Shown here: positions 13,509-25,235 of the stretch, in pieces
Numbering within the stretch: the stretch's first letter is position 1
Layout of the letters: every line of letters begins with the position of its first letter
Assembly: GCA_016946835.1 (NCBI GenBank)
Contig: JACVTC010000003.1
Location: forward strand, 149,501-213,500
DNA length: 64,000 nt
Origin: Neocallimastix lanati (nom. inval.)
Lineage: Eukaryota; Neocallimastigomycota; Neocallimastigomycetes; Neocallimastigales; Neocallimastigaceae
Reading direction: 5' to 3'
The notes under the pieces: model-generated
Database searches by the model: none
What the model was told of the DNA's origin: nothing
The model's input: the letters and a program-made list of their open reading frames with translations, nothing else
Translations under genes and position numbers: made by a program

Positions 13509-16116
13509 CTATGATATTTTGACTAAAATTATGATAATTTTCATGAAAAATTTTATATAATAATTTATTTCTTTCAGTGAAAGAAATATTCTGGTAGCTA
13601 TCTTTATATATTATACAAGTTTTAAGATTAGAAATTAAATTGTTGGAGGAGGATGATCTTAATACTAATCTAAGTATTACTCTATATAAATAAATTCTAT
13701 GGGATAAACATCTTGCATATAATCTTCGTTTATATAAAAACATAGGTACAGGATCTGTAATATGAGTGGTGTTAGAAAATCTAAATTCACGAATTTCATT
13801 ATTTTTTATATCCCTAAATTGCCTATCTTCATTAACAAATAAATAAGTTTTAAATTTGAAATTTCCTCTTAAAATATTTGAATATAAAAATAGGGTATTT
13901 CTTAAACTAGAAATATTGTAATAAACAACAATTTGCCAATTTGTTGGTTGATTCATGTACATACTGTAAAATATTGAATTAATATTTGAATATGATATAA
14001 TTTTTTTGCCTTTATAACGTAATGTTAAAATATCTGATATGCCATTACTTTTTATTAAATTATCCAGTTCTAATTCATTAGACAAATTATTTGCATTTAT
14101 AATACTTTGAATTAAATGATATTTTGGTTGATTCCTATAAATATCTATACATTTTTGTAATGTTTCGAAGGCATTAGTTTTAAAATAATGATCCGTTATT
14201 TCATTCATATTAGAATAATTTTCATTTAAAGGTTCTGTCAATTCTACATTTTCAATTAAACCTGTATTAATTTGGGAATAAATATGTTTATATATCAATG
14301 ATATATAGACTAATGAAATATATTCTTTTTTTTCTTCATTATCCTCTTTATATTCTGGAACCTTTAAATCGTAAATATTATATCTTAGAAATTGTTTTAA
14401 TGCGCATTTAGTATAAAAATAATCTTTTAAATTTCCATTTTCTTTGTTATTTTGAAAAAGTCATTAATAGAATAGATATGATACAACAAAATAAAATAAA
14501 TATACATATATTTATATATATTTATATATATTTATATATATTTATTTAAATATTAAAAATATTCATTTATTTAATAATATAATAATTTTTTCATAAATAT
14601 AAATATATATTAATTAAATTATATATATTATATATATTTCTTTACCAATATTTGACAATACAAAAAAGGCTTCCATTACTTGTATTTCATCTAAGGCATG
14701 AGCAAATCTACTTAACTCAAGAAAATGAATTGAGATAATTTTATACTTTTGTGAAACATTGTAGTCACCATAAGGTTTAAGAATTTCAGAAAATGCATAT
14801 AAACTAAATAAAAGAGAATAATGAATTTCTCTATTGTTTATTCTATTTTTAATAATTGTATAATTTAAAAAAGGTATTAATTCAAAAGTTGAGCAATTAT
14901 AAAAATTATCTAATAATTCATAATTCACAAGAATGTCATATTTCATGTCTCCGTTATTCTTGATTGGTGTATCCATTGTAATTCCTTCATATAAAAAATT
15001 ACATGCTTCAGAAAAAGTTGCTATTTATTTTATTTTTATTTTTATTATTATTTTTTTTTAAATTGAATATATTATAATTTTATATAAATATATATTATAT
15101 ATTATTATATATTATATGGTTATATTATATTAAAAAACTATTATTTAGATAATTCAAGAAATTATATTTTATGTAATTTCTTGAATAAATGTTTTTTAAT
15201 AAATAAGTAAAAAATTATACTTTTTTTTAGAAAAAAAAAAAAAAAAAAAAAAAAAATACCAAAATTTTTATTTTCAGATTCTTTAGCTTTTCTACCTTTA
15301 AAAAAGAAATAAAAAAAAATATATATTTTAAATCAAATTAATGAAAAATTTAAAAAGTCATTAATAATAATAATACTTTATCTAGTTTAAAAATTCAAAT
15401 TTAAAATCAAGATTTTTACTTACCTCTTTTGTTTGATTTAGAATATTTACAAATTACATTATATCTTCTACAATTAAAACAAGGGTAATTTCCTGAACAT
15501 TTAACTCTTTTTAATTTACAACTATTTTTATTTATTTATTAATAAAAATTATAATTAAAATATATTTAAATTATAAATAAAATGGATATATTAAATTGAT
15601 AAAAATATTTCAATTTTAAAATTTAACGTAATTTGAAATTTTAAAAATTTATAATAAGTAATATATTACAGCTATATTTTATTATTAAAAATAAAATAAA
15701 AAAAATTTCAATACTTCAATTACTATCTTAAAAAAAAAAAAAAAAAAAGAATATATTAAAAAAAAAAAAAAAAAAAGAATATATTATTAAAAGTAATATT
15801 AAAAAAAAAAAAAAAAAAAAAAAGAATATATTATTAAAAGTAATATTAAAAAAAAAAAAAAAAAAAAAAGAATATATTATTAAAAGTAATATTAAAAAAA
15901 AAAAAAAAGAACATATTATTAAAAGTAATATTAAAAAAAAAAAAAAAAAAAAAAAAAGAATATATTATTAAAAGTAATATTAAAAAAAAAAAAAAAAAAA
16001 AAAAAGAATATATTATTAAAAGTAATATTAAAAAAAAAAAAAAAAAAAAAAAAACTATAAACTTACAAATCACATGCATGCTTTACTCTTCTTTGTTTTT
16101 TTTTTAAAGGCTCCAT
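11719..16116 (-). CDS. Zn(II)2Cys6 fungal-type transcription factor, paralog (five exons, 1,093 aa)
   Basis: Close paralog of the gene at 1815-6131 with the same architecture. Exons: 16116-16067, 15521-15424, 15295-15260, 15020-14646, 14441-11719. The first four are 50, 98, 36 and 375 nt, identical in length and phase to those of its paralog, and the total is 3,282 nt. The zinc cluster is C15-x2-C18-x6-C25-x5-C31-x2-C34-x6-C41 with the loop KLKRVKC. Exon 5 holds the LIENVELTEP motif, MYMNQPTNW, ITDPVPMFLYKRR, an Asn linker with an AAT tract near 13450-13507, YWINNISYMEM, WYFGKQNLF, a mixed Asp and Lys/Arg tract (12300-12370) that could be a nuclear localisation signal, and a Cys cluster near 12060-12080. 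Intron 1 is enlarged by a satellite. Function beyond DNA binding is inferred from the family only. Confidence 0.9.
15729..16054. repeat. Minisatellite inside intron 1 of the transcription-factor gene
   Basis: About seven tandem units, each an A-run of 10-25 nt followed by AGAATATATTATTAAAAGTA plus ATATT. Unit length varies with the A-run. It lies wholly in the intron between exons 1 and 2 and accounts for most of that intron's extra length relative to the paralog. Confidence 0.9.
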
Positions 16117-16498
16117 TTCTTTTTTTTTTTAATAATAATTAAAATAAATTATTTTTCTTCTTCTTTATACATTTATTTTTTTATACTTTGGTAATACTTT
16201 ATACATATATATATATTCATTTATGAGGTATCTATTAAACTTTAAATTAAAAAAATATGATAAAATTCTAAAGATATAATAATATTAAAGATAATAATTT
16301 TTCCATCTAATTAAAAATTAATTACAGAATTTATATAAAAAAATACTATTTTTATTTTTATTTTTATTTTTTTATTATAGATTTTATAATTAATGAAATT
16401 ACTTCTTAATAAAAACAATATTTTAATATTTATTATTATTATTATCATTATTATTATTAAATAGAATATAATAAATAAAATTTATAATTAATATTAAA

Positions 16499-16533
16499 TA
16501 AGGGGAGTGTGCATTTCGAAATGACACACCCCC
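16499..16533. repeat. GC-rich hairpin, possible transposon-end structure
   Basis: A near-perfect inverted repeat: GGGGAGTGTGCATTTCG paired with CGAAATGACACACCCCC. It is striking in this AT-rich setting. Together with the second hairpin near 17984 it brackets a MULE transposase relic. Confidence 0.6.
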
Positions 16534-17036
16534 ATTAAATAATTAATTTATTCATAATGTGGCGCATTGTAAAGTATTAATATTACAATGTATAATACAT
16601 AATTTTAATTATTTAACAAAAATATAGATAATATATTAAGTAATAAACAATTTTTAAAAATAATATTTATATTTATAAAAAAAAAAAAAAAAAAGTTTAA
16701 ATATATAAAAACATAATGAAATAATACGAAGTATATAAAACATTTATTAGTTATTATTATTGTCAAGAGTCATAAATACTTGTATTTATAACTGGGTCAA
16801 ATTAATTTATATATTTTGTGAAAGAGTTAACTAGTACTTAATGAAATTTTATGTTCATAATTATTTAATTTAGAATAATTAACTCTGAAAAATAATAAAT
16901 TTTTTATGAACTTAATATTTCATTATATTTTTATATATTTAAAACTTTCTTTTACTAATATAAATGTTACTTTCAAAAAATTTTTTATTGCTTATATAAT
17001 ATCTATATTTTTTTTACTAAAATTTCGTAACTCTTA

Positions 17037-17075
<39 letters not shown>

Positions 17076-17092
17076 TGACAAAATTATGTTCA

Positions 17093-17960
17093 TGGTACTC
17101 ATTTTTAATTTTTTCATAAATATTATTTATATATTTAGTGTTTATAAAAGGAATTTTTAAATATACTTATAATAAATATACAAATCTTTATATTATTTTC
17201 TACTTCTTTAAAACATAATTTATTGTAATTTTTCTCTAATGTACTTTTATAGTGAAAAGAACAATATATGATATTAATATTAGGGAAAACTTTTTCTACT
17301 GCATTAGATATCTTTATTTCAAAATCACAATGAAAATTGTTTTGTACATTTAAAATATTATACTAGAATTTTTTTTTTATCTCATAAGTTGTTTACTCCA
17401 TTTTAATATAGAAAAAGAAGTAGTATAAAAATAATTCAATTCTTTTTAATATTATAAAGATTTCATCTCTTTTTTGGTTTAAAATATTCTGATTCATCAG
17501 GGATTTCATTAAAAGTTTTTACATCAGGAAGTAGTAGCTTATTTATATTTTTCTTGATATTTAGGATTTAATTTTATTATTTAAGACATATAAATCCTAT
17601 TTCTTGAGAAATTTTATTAAATGTACATTCTCATTTTATATCAGAAGGAGCTGAACTTTTTCTAATTTCTTCTTTAAATTTCTGTCCTTCTATTGATATA
17701 AATACATTAAATATTATTTTTCGAGATGATTATGTAAATTTTCATACTTTAGGATCTCCTTTTTATCTTTTAAAATAATGAAAGATTTACATTTATTTGA
17801 TGTTTTTTATCCAACATCTATATGCTATTGAATTATTTTCTTCGTTTTTGAAAAATTATATTTATATTTTTTATTTACAATAATTTGTTCTTTCCTCTAT
17901 TTTTTCATTTATTTCAATTTTTAGATTCTTTTCTATTTTTTTTAATTTTTTTAATGGTTA
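17093..17960 (-). pseudogene. MULE (Mutator-like) transposase relic with FLYWCH-like finger
   Basis: No long open frame survives, but reading across frames on the minus strand gives the expected order. First comes a FLYWCH-type finger remnant (YRCWIKNI, then NKCKSFIILK and a YENLHNHLEK-like His pair). Then come KSSAPSDIK and PDVKTFNEIPDESEYFK, and finally a transposase segment with CDFEIKISNAVEKVFPNI and a following CSFHYKSTLEK, which resembles the D...A..FP...H part of the MULE DDE domain. Multiple stops and frameshifts make it inactive. A MULE is inferred from motif order; no database search was possible. Confidence 0.6.
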
Positions 17961-17964
17961 AAAA

Positions 17965-18012
17965 TAAAATGCACAGCTGTGCAATTGCGCATTTCGCAAA
18001 ATGCGGCATAAA
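17965..18012. repeat. Second GC-rich hairpin flanking the MULE relic
   Basis: Two small palindromes in a row: a GCACAGCTGTGC perfect palindrome, then GCGCATTTCGCAAAATGCGG. The second shares the core GCATTTCG/AAATG with the hairpin at 16499-16533, as expected if the two mark ends of one element about 1.5 kb long. Confidence 0.5.
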
Positions 18013-18049
18013 AATTTTATAAAAAATAAACGTATAAATAAATATTGTT

Positions 18050-18190
18050 TATTTATTTATTATTTATTATTTATTTATTATTTATTATTTATTATTTATT
18101 ATTTGTTATTTGTTATTATTTATTATTAATTGTTTATTATTTTATTATTTATTATTTATTATTTATTATTTAATTATTTATTATTTAATA
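18050..18190. repeat. TTTATTA-type simple repeat
   Basis: Irregular TTTATTATTTATTA array immediately before the gypsy relic. Open frames across it are low complexity. Confidence 0.8.
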
Positions 18191-18195
18191 ATAAT

Positions 18196-18441
18196 ATTAA
18201 GGATAATAATAGCAAAGGAAATGGTAATAATGATATTGAACATGATATTGCTATTGTCAATGGTACAGTTAATGATCATTCTGCTGCTGTGCTAGTTGAT
18301 GGCGGTAGCAATACAAATTTAGTAACTAGAAATTTTTTAAATAAAAACATTAAAAATTATACTACCGTTGGTTCTATGTCTGCATCTACTAATAATTTAA
18401 ATTTAGCTTGTGTTTTTAAAAAAAATTATTATGCCAAATAT
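18196..18441 (+). pseudogene. Ty3/gypsy-type aspartic protease relic
   Basis: An open stretch reads into AVLVDGGSNTNLVTRNFL. This is the retroviral-type protease active-site signature (D-G-G/S-x-x-N-L-(V/I)), seen here with Gly in place of the usual Ser/Thr at one position. It ends at a stop at 18442 and is followed within about 600 bp on the same strand by reverse-transcriptase homology. It is a pol fragment, not a functional gene. Confidence 0.65.
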
Positions 18442-18582
18442 TGAGTCATCATTATCAAAAATTCAAAAATAGTATTAATCTTTAGTGTACCGATTTATAC
18501 TTCTAGTTTTACCATTTCATAGATATGTTTATCAGCATTAGATAATGCTTGATATACCCTACCAGACAGAAAATATTTATAC

Positions 18583-19530
18583 ATGAAAAATAACACTAAT
18601 AAAATAAATGATGTATTTACCTTGAATGTGGTATCTTTGACCCCTCTAGAAGATGTATGTGATTTTCACACTCAGGCTATGTTTTGCTATATCTTAAAAA
18701 CCAAGTCTAATATTAACAATTTATTTAGCACTAATAAAAATAATAAAGAAGGTAAAAATAAAATATTGGAAAAATTAATTAATAATATGGGCATTAAAGA
18801 TGAAAATTTTAAAAATGAATTCAAATCCATATTAACCACCTATTCAGATGTAATAGCCATTTCTAGTGATGATTTGGAACCATCAAAATTGTTACCTCGT
18901 CACATTAAATTAGTGGATGGTAGCAAACCAACAAAACAAAAAGCATATTGGATTTTCCAGGTACAACTATTAGCTTTAAAGAAAGAGTTAAGGAAACTAA
19001 TAGATAAAGGACCATTGCTCCTTCTCACTCACCTATTGCTTTGGTACTAAAGAAAAATGGTCATCGGAGGCTTTGTATTGATTACAGATTATTGAATAAA
19101 TTAACTAAGAAAAAAGATGCTTATGCAATTCCTGTCATTCAAGAAATTTTTGACACATTAAAAGATGCAGTAATATTTTCAACTGTTGATCTTTTTAGTG
19201 TGTATCATCAGATACATATGTATAAAGATGACTGAGAACTAACTTCTTTTACTACCAAGTTTGGCAATTATTATTTCAAGGTAATGCCTTTTGGGTTGAC
19301 TAACCCTCCTGTGACATTTCAACGAGAAATGAATCGCATATTCTTTGATTTAATTGATAAATGAGTGGATATTTATTTGGATGATATTATTATATTTTCA
19401 CCTTCAATTGAGCAACATTTAATTGATATATCAAAAGTTTTTGAAATATTGCGTGAAAATAATTTAATAATGAATATAGTTTGCGATAAGGTGAAAATTA
19501 AAATTATTTCAAAGAGATAAATTGGACCTA
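18583..19530 (+). pseudogene. Ty3/gypsy reverse-transcriptase relic
   Basis: The series includes [91 protein letters not shown] and VDIYLDDIIIFS. This is the conserved order of gypsy RT fingers, palm and the catalytic Y-L-D-D. At least two in-frame TGA stops and one frame change (near 19030) interrupt it, and homology stops near 19520, before RNase H and integrase. No long terminal repeats were recognised beside it. Confidence 0.85.
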
Positions 19531-19938
19531 TATTATATTGACCCTTATACTATAAAGGAAATAACTTGGAATACAGTGAAACTACAAAAAGACAGGTCAG
19601 GAATAATATTAAAAAGAAATATTCACATTAAAAAATATTCTATCTTATAGAGAATAAGTAAAATCAATTATAATTGCAAAAATATAATAAATAATAATAA
19701 ATTTCAAAATTTCAAATTTAAATTTTATTCATTTTAATATTCACAGTTAAAATAGCAAAATATTACTCATATTTATGCTAATACAACAAATAATCTTTAT
19801 ATATAATTCATAATTAATTTTATTTTATTTTTAAAATTTAAAAAATTTCAAAATAACAACTCAATTTTAGAAAATAATTATTAGTAATTATATATTATTC
19901 AATTATAATAATATCAAAAATATTATAATTCTATAATT

Positions 19939-19973
<35 letters not shown>

Positions 19974-20410
19974 TTTTAATGAAAAATTGTAAAAATTAAA
20001 TCGAAAATTTTATATATTTTCAAAATAATAGAATTTTTTTTCATTGGTAAATATTTAATAACAATATTCACTATAATATAAAATTTCTCTCAATTTTATA
20101 TTTTCCCTAATTTGAATAATATTCCAACATATTATTGAATATATATATAGCTAATTCACAGTTTTGATTGAAAATTGTTCCAATAATGAGAAAATTTTCA
20201 ATTTCACCATTAATCAGCTATTTCAAAATGGGCATTTCTGATATAAAACGAAACATGTAGAAACATATTCATATATTTAATAATAATTATTAAATTTATA
20301 TTATTAACTGTAATATTAAATATATTAAATTAAATAATTATTTTATACTTTTATAATATATAATAATATTTTTATTATATGTTAACTTAAATATTCTTAT
20401 TTATCTTAAA
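19531..20410. other. AT-rich spacer after the gypsy relic
   Basis: No coding frame and no repeated element recognised, apart from A/T homopolymers around 19940-19978. Confidence 0.6.
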
Positions 20411-20650
20411 GCTTATATTAAATATATATAATTCTTTTATATATTATAATATAATGAAATAGTTATAATTACTTATATTAAATATGCATAATTCTTTTAT
20501 ATATTATAATATAATGAAATAGTTATAATTATATTAAATATGCATAATTCTTTTATATATTATAATATAATGAAATAGTTATAATTACTTATATTAAATA
20601 TGCATAATTCTTTTATATATTATAATATAATGAAATAGTTATAATTATAT
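20411..20650. repeat. Tandem repeat with alternating 60/56-bp units
   Basis: Four units share a core GCATAATTCTTTTATATATT followed by ATAATATAATGAAATAGTT. Spacing between cores is 60, 56 and 60 bp; units differ mainly by presence or absence of a CTTA at the join. The first unit has ATATAATTC instead of GCATAATTC. Confidence 0.9.
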
Positions 20651-20896
20651 TATAATTAAATATATATAGTTGATATTATTTATTATATTAATTATTGTAT
20701 AATATTCATATATATTATTATTTTATATTTAGTTTATTATTATACCATAATTTTTATATGTAAATAATTCCCATTAATAACCATCCTTCATGTAAATTAT
20801 TAGACAGAGGTTGATTTAGTTATTTTCTAGGATAAAAAAAAAATATTAATTTATTGTTTCTCTCTTTCTCTTAACTATCATAACTAATATTAGTTT

Positions 20897-20898
<2 letters not shown>

Positions 20899-20952
<54 letters not shown>

Positions 20953-21357
20953 GCAGCAATCATTGCGAACTTTAACCTTTATTCATTTATTAATTACATG
21001 AATATTTTTCATTTTTTTTAAAAAAAAAAAAAAAAACACAGAATTAATAAAAAAATAAATATTGTTTGTTCAATTTGAAAATAATAAATATTTAAAATAG
21101 TACTGTGAAATTAAAAGTAATATTTAAAATAAAGTGTATAAATAAATTTAGAAAAAAGTTCATATGCAACGAACCTTCATATTACTTATTACAGATTAAG
21201 ATTTGAATTGACTCTCTAAAAGAAATTATGGTCTTCTCCTTCAGAGGCATTGGCCCTGTCTTACTGCATTTTCAGCATTGACGCTCCTGGTTTGTTTACG
21301 CTTATATTTTCGGAAAACCCTTATCGAATACTAGCCTTAAGCATAATATCTGTAAAG
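20899..21357 (-). mobile_element. Poly(A)-tailed retroposon, copy 1 (degenerate)
   Basis: On the minus strand it runs from about 21357 to 20950 and ends in a run of about 51 A. It is similar over about 400 bp to the copy at 29073-29522: shared blocks include GAAGGAGAAGACCATAATTT, AGTTCATATGCAACGAACC in plus orientation, and ACACAGAATTAATAAA. The small ORF that is intact in copy 2 is here broken by stops and deletions. Homology continues upstream only in this copy, into short coding-like pieces at 21360-21510. That is the pattern expected if copy 2 is 5'-truncated. Confidence 0.7.
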
Positions 21358-21359
21358 AG

Positions 21360-21510
21360 AGCCGTAGATTGCACCAAGAATGGCATTTTTGAATAATCCC
21401 CAGAAATGATTTGGTTCTTAAACAAAATATCCTATTCCTTTTTATAATTTAATCAATAATATCTGCATCTCTTCCACCAAGAAGGAAGTTATATAATCCG
21501 TGCCATGTCA
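21360..21510 (-). pseudogene. Coding-like sequence upstream of retroposon copy 1
   Basis: Two open pieces in different frames read WHGLYNFLLGGRDADIID and NHFWGLFKNAILGAIYGSLY. The residue make-up is protein-like and richer in GC than the surroundings. They run directly into the shared retroposon region. I do not recognise the family. They may be the C-terminal part of the parent element's protein. Confidence 0.4.
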
Positions 21511-21585
21511 CATGTATATTTACACACACATTAATATCTATATATATATTTATATATATATTTATATATATATTAATCTATACTT

Positions 21586-21620
21586 TTTTGGTATATTTTT
21601 AAAATAAAAATATACCAAAT
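21586..21620. repeat. Short perfect hairpin
   Basis: TTTTGGTATATTTTTA and TAAAAATATACCAAAT form a 15-bp stem with a 3-nt loop just outside retroposon copy 1. It could be a small MITE-like end or a chance AT hairpin. Confidence 0.55.
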
Positions 21621-22288
21621 AAAAAAAAAAAAATAATTAATCTTATAAAGAATAAAAAAATAAATAAAAATTAAATTAATACTAAAATAGTTAAACCTAT
21701 TATTATTATTGTTGCTATATTATTCTAAATATTATTGTAATTGTAATTATAATTCTATTTTTATTTTTATTTTTATTTTTTTTGTAATAAATGCATGAAA
21801 TAAAAAGTAAAATGAATTTATTATTACATTATATTACAATTATATAAAAAATTACAATAATTAATAAATTAAAATAATATATTGTACTATATTGAAAAAA
21901 ATAAATTAATAAAAAAAATAAATTTTTTCTTAAACATAAACGATTAATTTTTTTCAATACACAAAAATATTAAAATACTTTAAATATAATATTAAATAAT
22001 TATTTTTTAAAGAAAATTTTTATTTACATTTTTTTTTTCGCTTTCATTTCATTTTATGTTTAAACTTCTTTTTTATTATTTACATTTTTGTTTTGCTTTG
22101 TGTTGTTATTGTTTTTATTTCGTTTTACTTTTTATATTTTTATTCTTACTTTTTTTAAATATTAAAACTTATCATTTTTTTTTAATTATTTAATTATTAA
22201 ATAATTATTTCTTTTTACGTTTTTTTTTTAACTTTTTTTAAAAAAAAAATATTAAATATACAAACATTCTTATGTTTATATTAATAAC

Positions 22289-22325
<37 letters not shown>

Positions 22326-22715
22326 TTTTGAAGGTTTTTTTTTTTTTTGGGGGGGTATATATATTTACATATTAGTGAAATATACAAAAATTATCTTTTT
22401 TTTATTTTTTATTTGTTTTTAAAAAAAAGTTAATAAATAATATTTAAAAAGATAATTTTTCCTTGAAAGAAAAAAAATATAAAAAAAAGGTTTATTTTCT
22501 TTTTTTCCATTTCTTTATTTTTTTTTTACTATTTAAAACTATTTTCTTCAATTTAATAGATATTTCCTTTTATTAAATTCTTCTCTCTCTCTTTTTTTTC
22601 TTTTCTTTTTTTTTTTTTTTTTTTCTTTTTTTTTAAAAAAAGAATAAATTTCAAAGGTATAAATTAAATTTAATTATTATTAAAATAAGATTTTTTTTAA
22701 GATTTTGATCTACAT
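21621..22715. other. AT-rich spacer downstream of the secreted Cys-rich gene
   Basis: Long T-runs, including about 36 T near 22288-22323, and a GGGGGG run near 22351. No coding frame. Confidence 0.6.
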
Positions 22716-23675
22716 TTAATTGGTATTAGAAATAGTTTTATATTTGAAAAAATCAGAACCAAAAAGATTTTCAACCTTTTTAACATATTCCAAGAAGGAA
22801 CAATCTTCACAATCAATATCAGTATATTCAAATACTACTGAACAATACTTTCTACCATATATTTCAATGCAGTTAGTTTCATCCTTAACTTCATCTGTAG
22901 CAAGTCCAAAACATACATGATAATTGTTACAATTAGGTAAGAATGAATTAATAATTAAAAATCCATTACTTCTAATACAATATTCTCTTAATCTCAATTT
23001 TGTTTTTTCATCTAAACCACAAATTTTTTTTGTGGCATATGTACGTGTATATAACTTTGTAATAGTGGATGGATTAATCAATTTTGCTGAGGTAATTGGT
23101 ACTGTTAAAGTAGTTTTATCATTCCATGGAAGAGCTTTAGAAGTCGTAATTTGAATTTGATTTGTCGTCTCGTCATTATCAGAAAACTTCTTATATGGTA
23201 AATAATATGATCCAAAGAGTTTATGAACCTTTTCCACATATTCTAAAAATGTATATTGATTAATATCAATATTAGTTTCCTGAAAGGCTACAGAACAAAA
23301 TATATTACCATAAATTGTAATACACTGAGAATAATCATCAGGATTAGTGCTAGTTGAAGTTAATGGTTTTTCTCCACTAAAACAAACATAATAATCTCTA
23401 CAATCTGGTAAAAGTGAATTCAAAACTAAGAAACCATTACCTTTGGTTGCATCTACACATCTTTTTCTAACCTTCTCTTTGTTTTTTTGCATGAAATTAC
23501 ATACTCTTTTAGTAGTTATAGAAACGGTTGGGACAACGGCATTAACAGTTTTCGTTTTAAGAACTTCATTTTCAGTAATATAATAACCTCTTGTCTTAAC
23601 ACTAAAGACAAAAATTAATAATAAAGGTAATAAATAATTATTTAATTTCATTTTTATATTACTTTTATTTTTCAC
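22716..23675 (-). CDS. Secreted protein with two six-cysteine repeats (319 aa)
   Basis: An intact single-exon gene in a region otherwise full of relics. A hydrophobic signal peptide (about residues 12-30, LLPLLLIFVFSVKTRGYY) follows a Lys/Asn-rich start. Two homologous modules of about 110 residues follow. Each has the order C...(R/E)xC...NGFL(V/I)(L/I)NS(L/F)LPxC...(Y/H)(Y/H)VC(F)...C(I)(T/E)IYG...(F/Y)CSV(V/A)F, ending FLEYV(E/K)KV..LFGS. The second module has an extra CEDC pair. The shared Cys positions suggest disulfide-bonded domains exported to the cell surface or medium. I do not recognise the family; a lineage-specific secreted protein is the best description. No membrane anchor or dockerin is present. 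Confidence 0.8.
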   Translation of the reverse strand: MKNKSNIKMKLNNYLLPLLLIFVFSVKTRGYYITENEVLKTKTVNAVVPTVSITTKRVCNFMQKNKEKVRKRCVDATKGNGFLVLNSLLPDCRDYYVCFSGEKPLTSTSTNPDDYSQCITIYGNIFCSVAFQETNIDINQYTFLEYVEKVHKLFGSYYLPYKKFSDNDETTNQIQITTSKALPWNDKTTLTVPITSAKLINPSTITKLYTRTYATKKICGLDEKTKLRLREYCIRSNGFLIINSFLPNCNNYHVCFGLATDEVKDETNCIEIYGRKYCSVVFEYTDIDCEDCSFLEYVKKVENLFGSDFFKYKTISNTN

Positions 23676-24189
23676 TAAAAAAATTTAAAATTTAATAATT
23701 TTTTTTCTTTTTATTTTTCTTTTATTAAATTTAAAGATGAAATAATCAAATAGAAAAAATAAAAATAAAACTAAACGTTTTTAACTAAAAAACTTATAAA
23801 GAATAGTAATGATAATATATGATATTATTTGAAATATTTGTTTATCGTTTAAATATTAATTTTTAATATTTAATATTTTTCTTTTTAATTAAAAGTGTTA
23901 TTTACTGGATTATTCCTTCGTTATTTTTTTTCCTTTCCTTTATTTTCTTATTTATTTATATATATAATCTATATATATAAAATAGAAAAAATTTTTTACT
24001 GTTTTATTTTTCTTTAATTTTTTTTTTTTTAAAAAAAAAAGAAACTGAAAAAAAAGAAAAAAAATGATTGTATTTATACTTTTAAATTATAATTTACAAT
24101 AAATTAATCTAATTATCAATCATGAGTACTATAGAGTAAAGTAATATAAAAAAAAAAAGAATTTAAAATAAAAAAAGTGACTAAATGAT

Positions 24190-24220
<31 letters not shown>

Positions 24221-25235
24221 ACTAAATGACAATTTAAAAAAAAATTTAATTAACCTACTTATATATTTATATTTATTAAATAATTATAATGTAATACATT
24301 TTAATATATATTATTTAATTAATTAAAATATAGCATGATCAATGATTTTTTATTAAAAAGTTAAAATTTTATTTATTATGATCCTATAGAATGTAAATCA
24401 TAAAATATCTTTTTATTTTTTTAAAAAAAATAAAAAAAGGTTTATGAAAGTTTAATTATATATATATTTTTAATTATTACTATTTAATAGAAAAATAATT
24501 GTTAAAAAAAAAAAATTATATATTTACATATTAAAAAATGAAAAAAAAAAAAAAAAAGTTAATTAATATTATAATTAAATAAACTAATTTAATATTTTTT
24601 TTTTTTTTAATTTTATTTTTTATTTTTTTTATATTAATAAAATAATTACATTATTAAAAATAATAATAATTAATGGGATAATATCAAGATAATCAAAAAT
24701 TATTTCATATTAATTTATTTTATGTAATTAAAGATAAATCTTAAATTATAAAAAAATAGCTATCAAACTCTTTTTTCTGTATTCATGTATATGATTATTT
24801 TTATTTATTTTTATTTTTTAATTATTTTGTACTCAACTTTTTCATTGTAAATAAATTCAAATGAAATTTTAATTATTAATTATTATTTATTATTTAATTT
24901 ATTTATACATTTATTTATTTATTCATGTATTTATTTATTCATGTATTTATTTATTTATTTATTTATTAAATATTTATTATTTATTTAAATATATTTTTTT
25001 ATGAATACTCCATTTCACTTAAAAATATATAATAATTAAGAACAGATTTCTAGAAATGCATATTCAAAAAATAGAATTCTTTTAAATAATACTTTATTAT
25101 ATTATAATAATTAATGAAAAAATATTAAATATTTTAATATATCAGCTATACCAATTTTAAAATATTTAAATATTACCAATGTAATGATTTTTGTTGCTTG
25201 AATTATCTATACTGTAACTGATCATTATAATCTAT
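23676..25235. other. Gene-free AT-rich spacer
   Basis: Homopolymers, TTTA runs near 24890-24980 and a pair of ACTAAATGA(T/C)AATTTAAA repeats near 24180-24240. Nothing coding seen. Confidence 0.65.
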
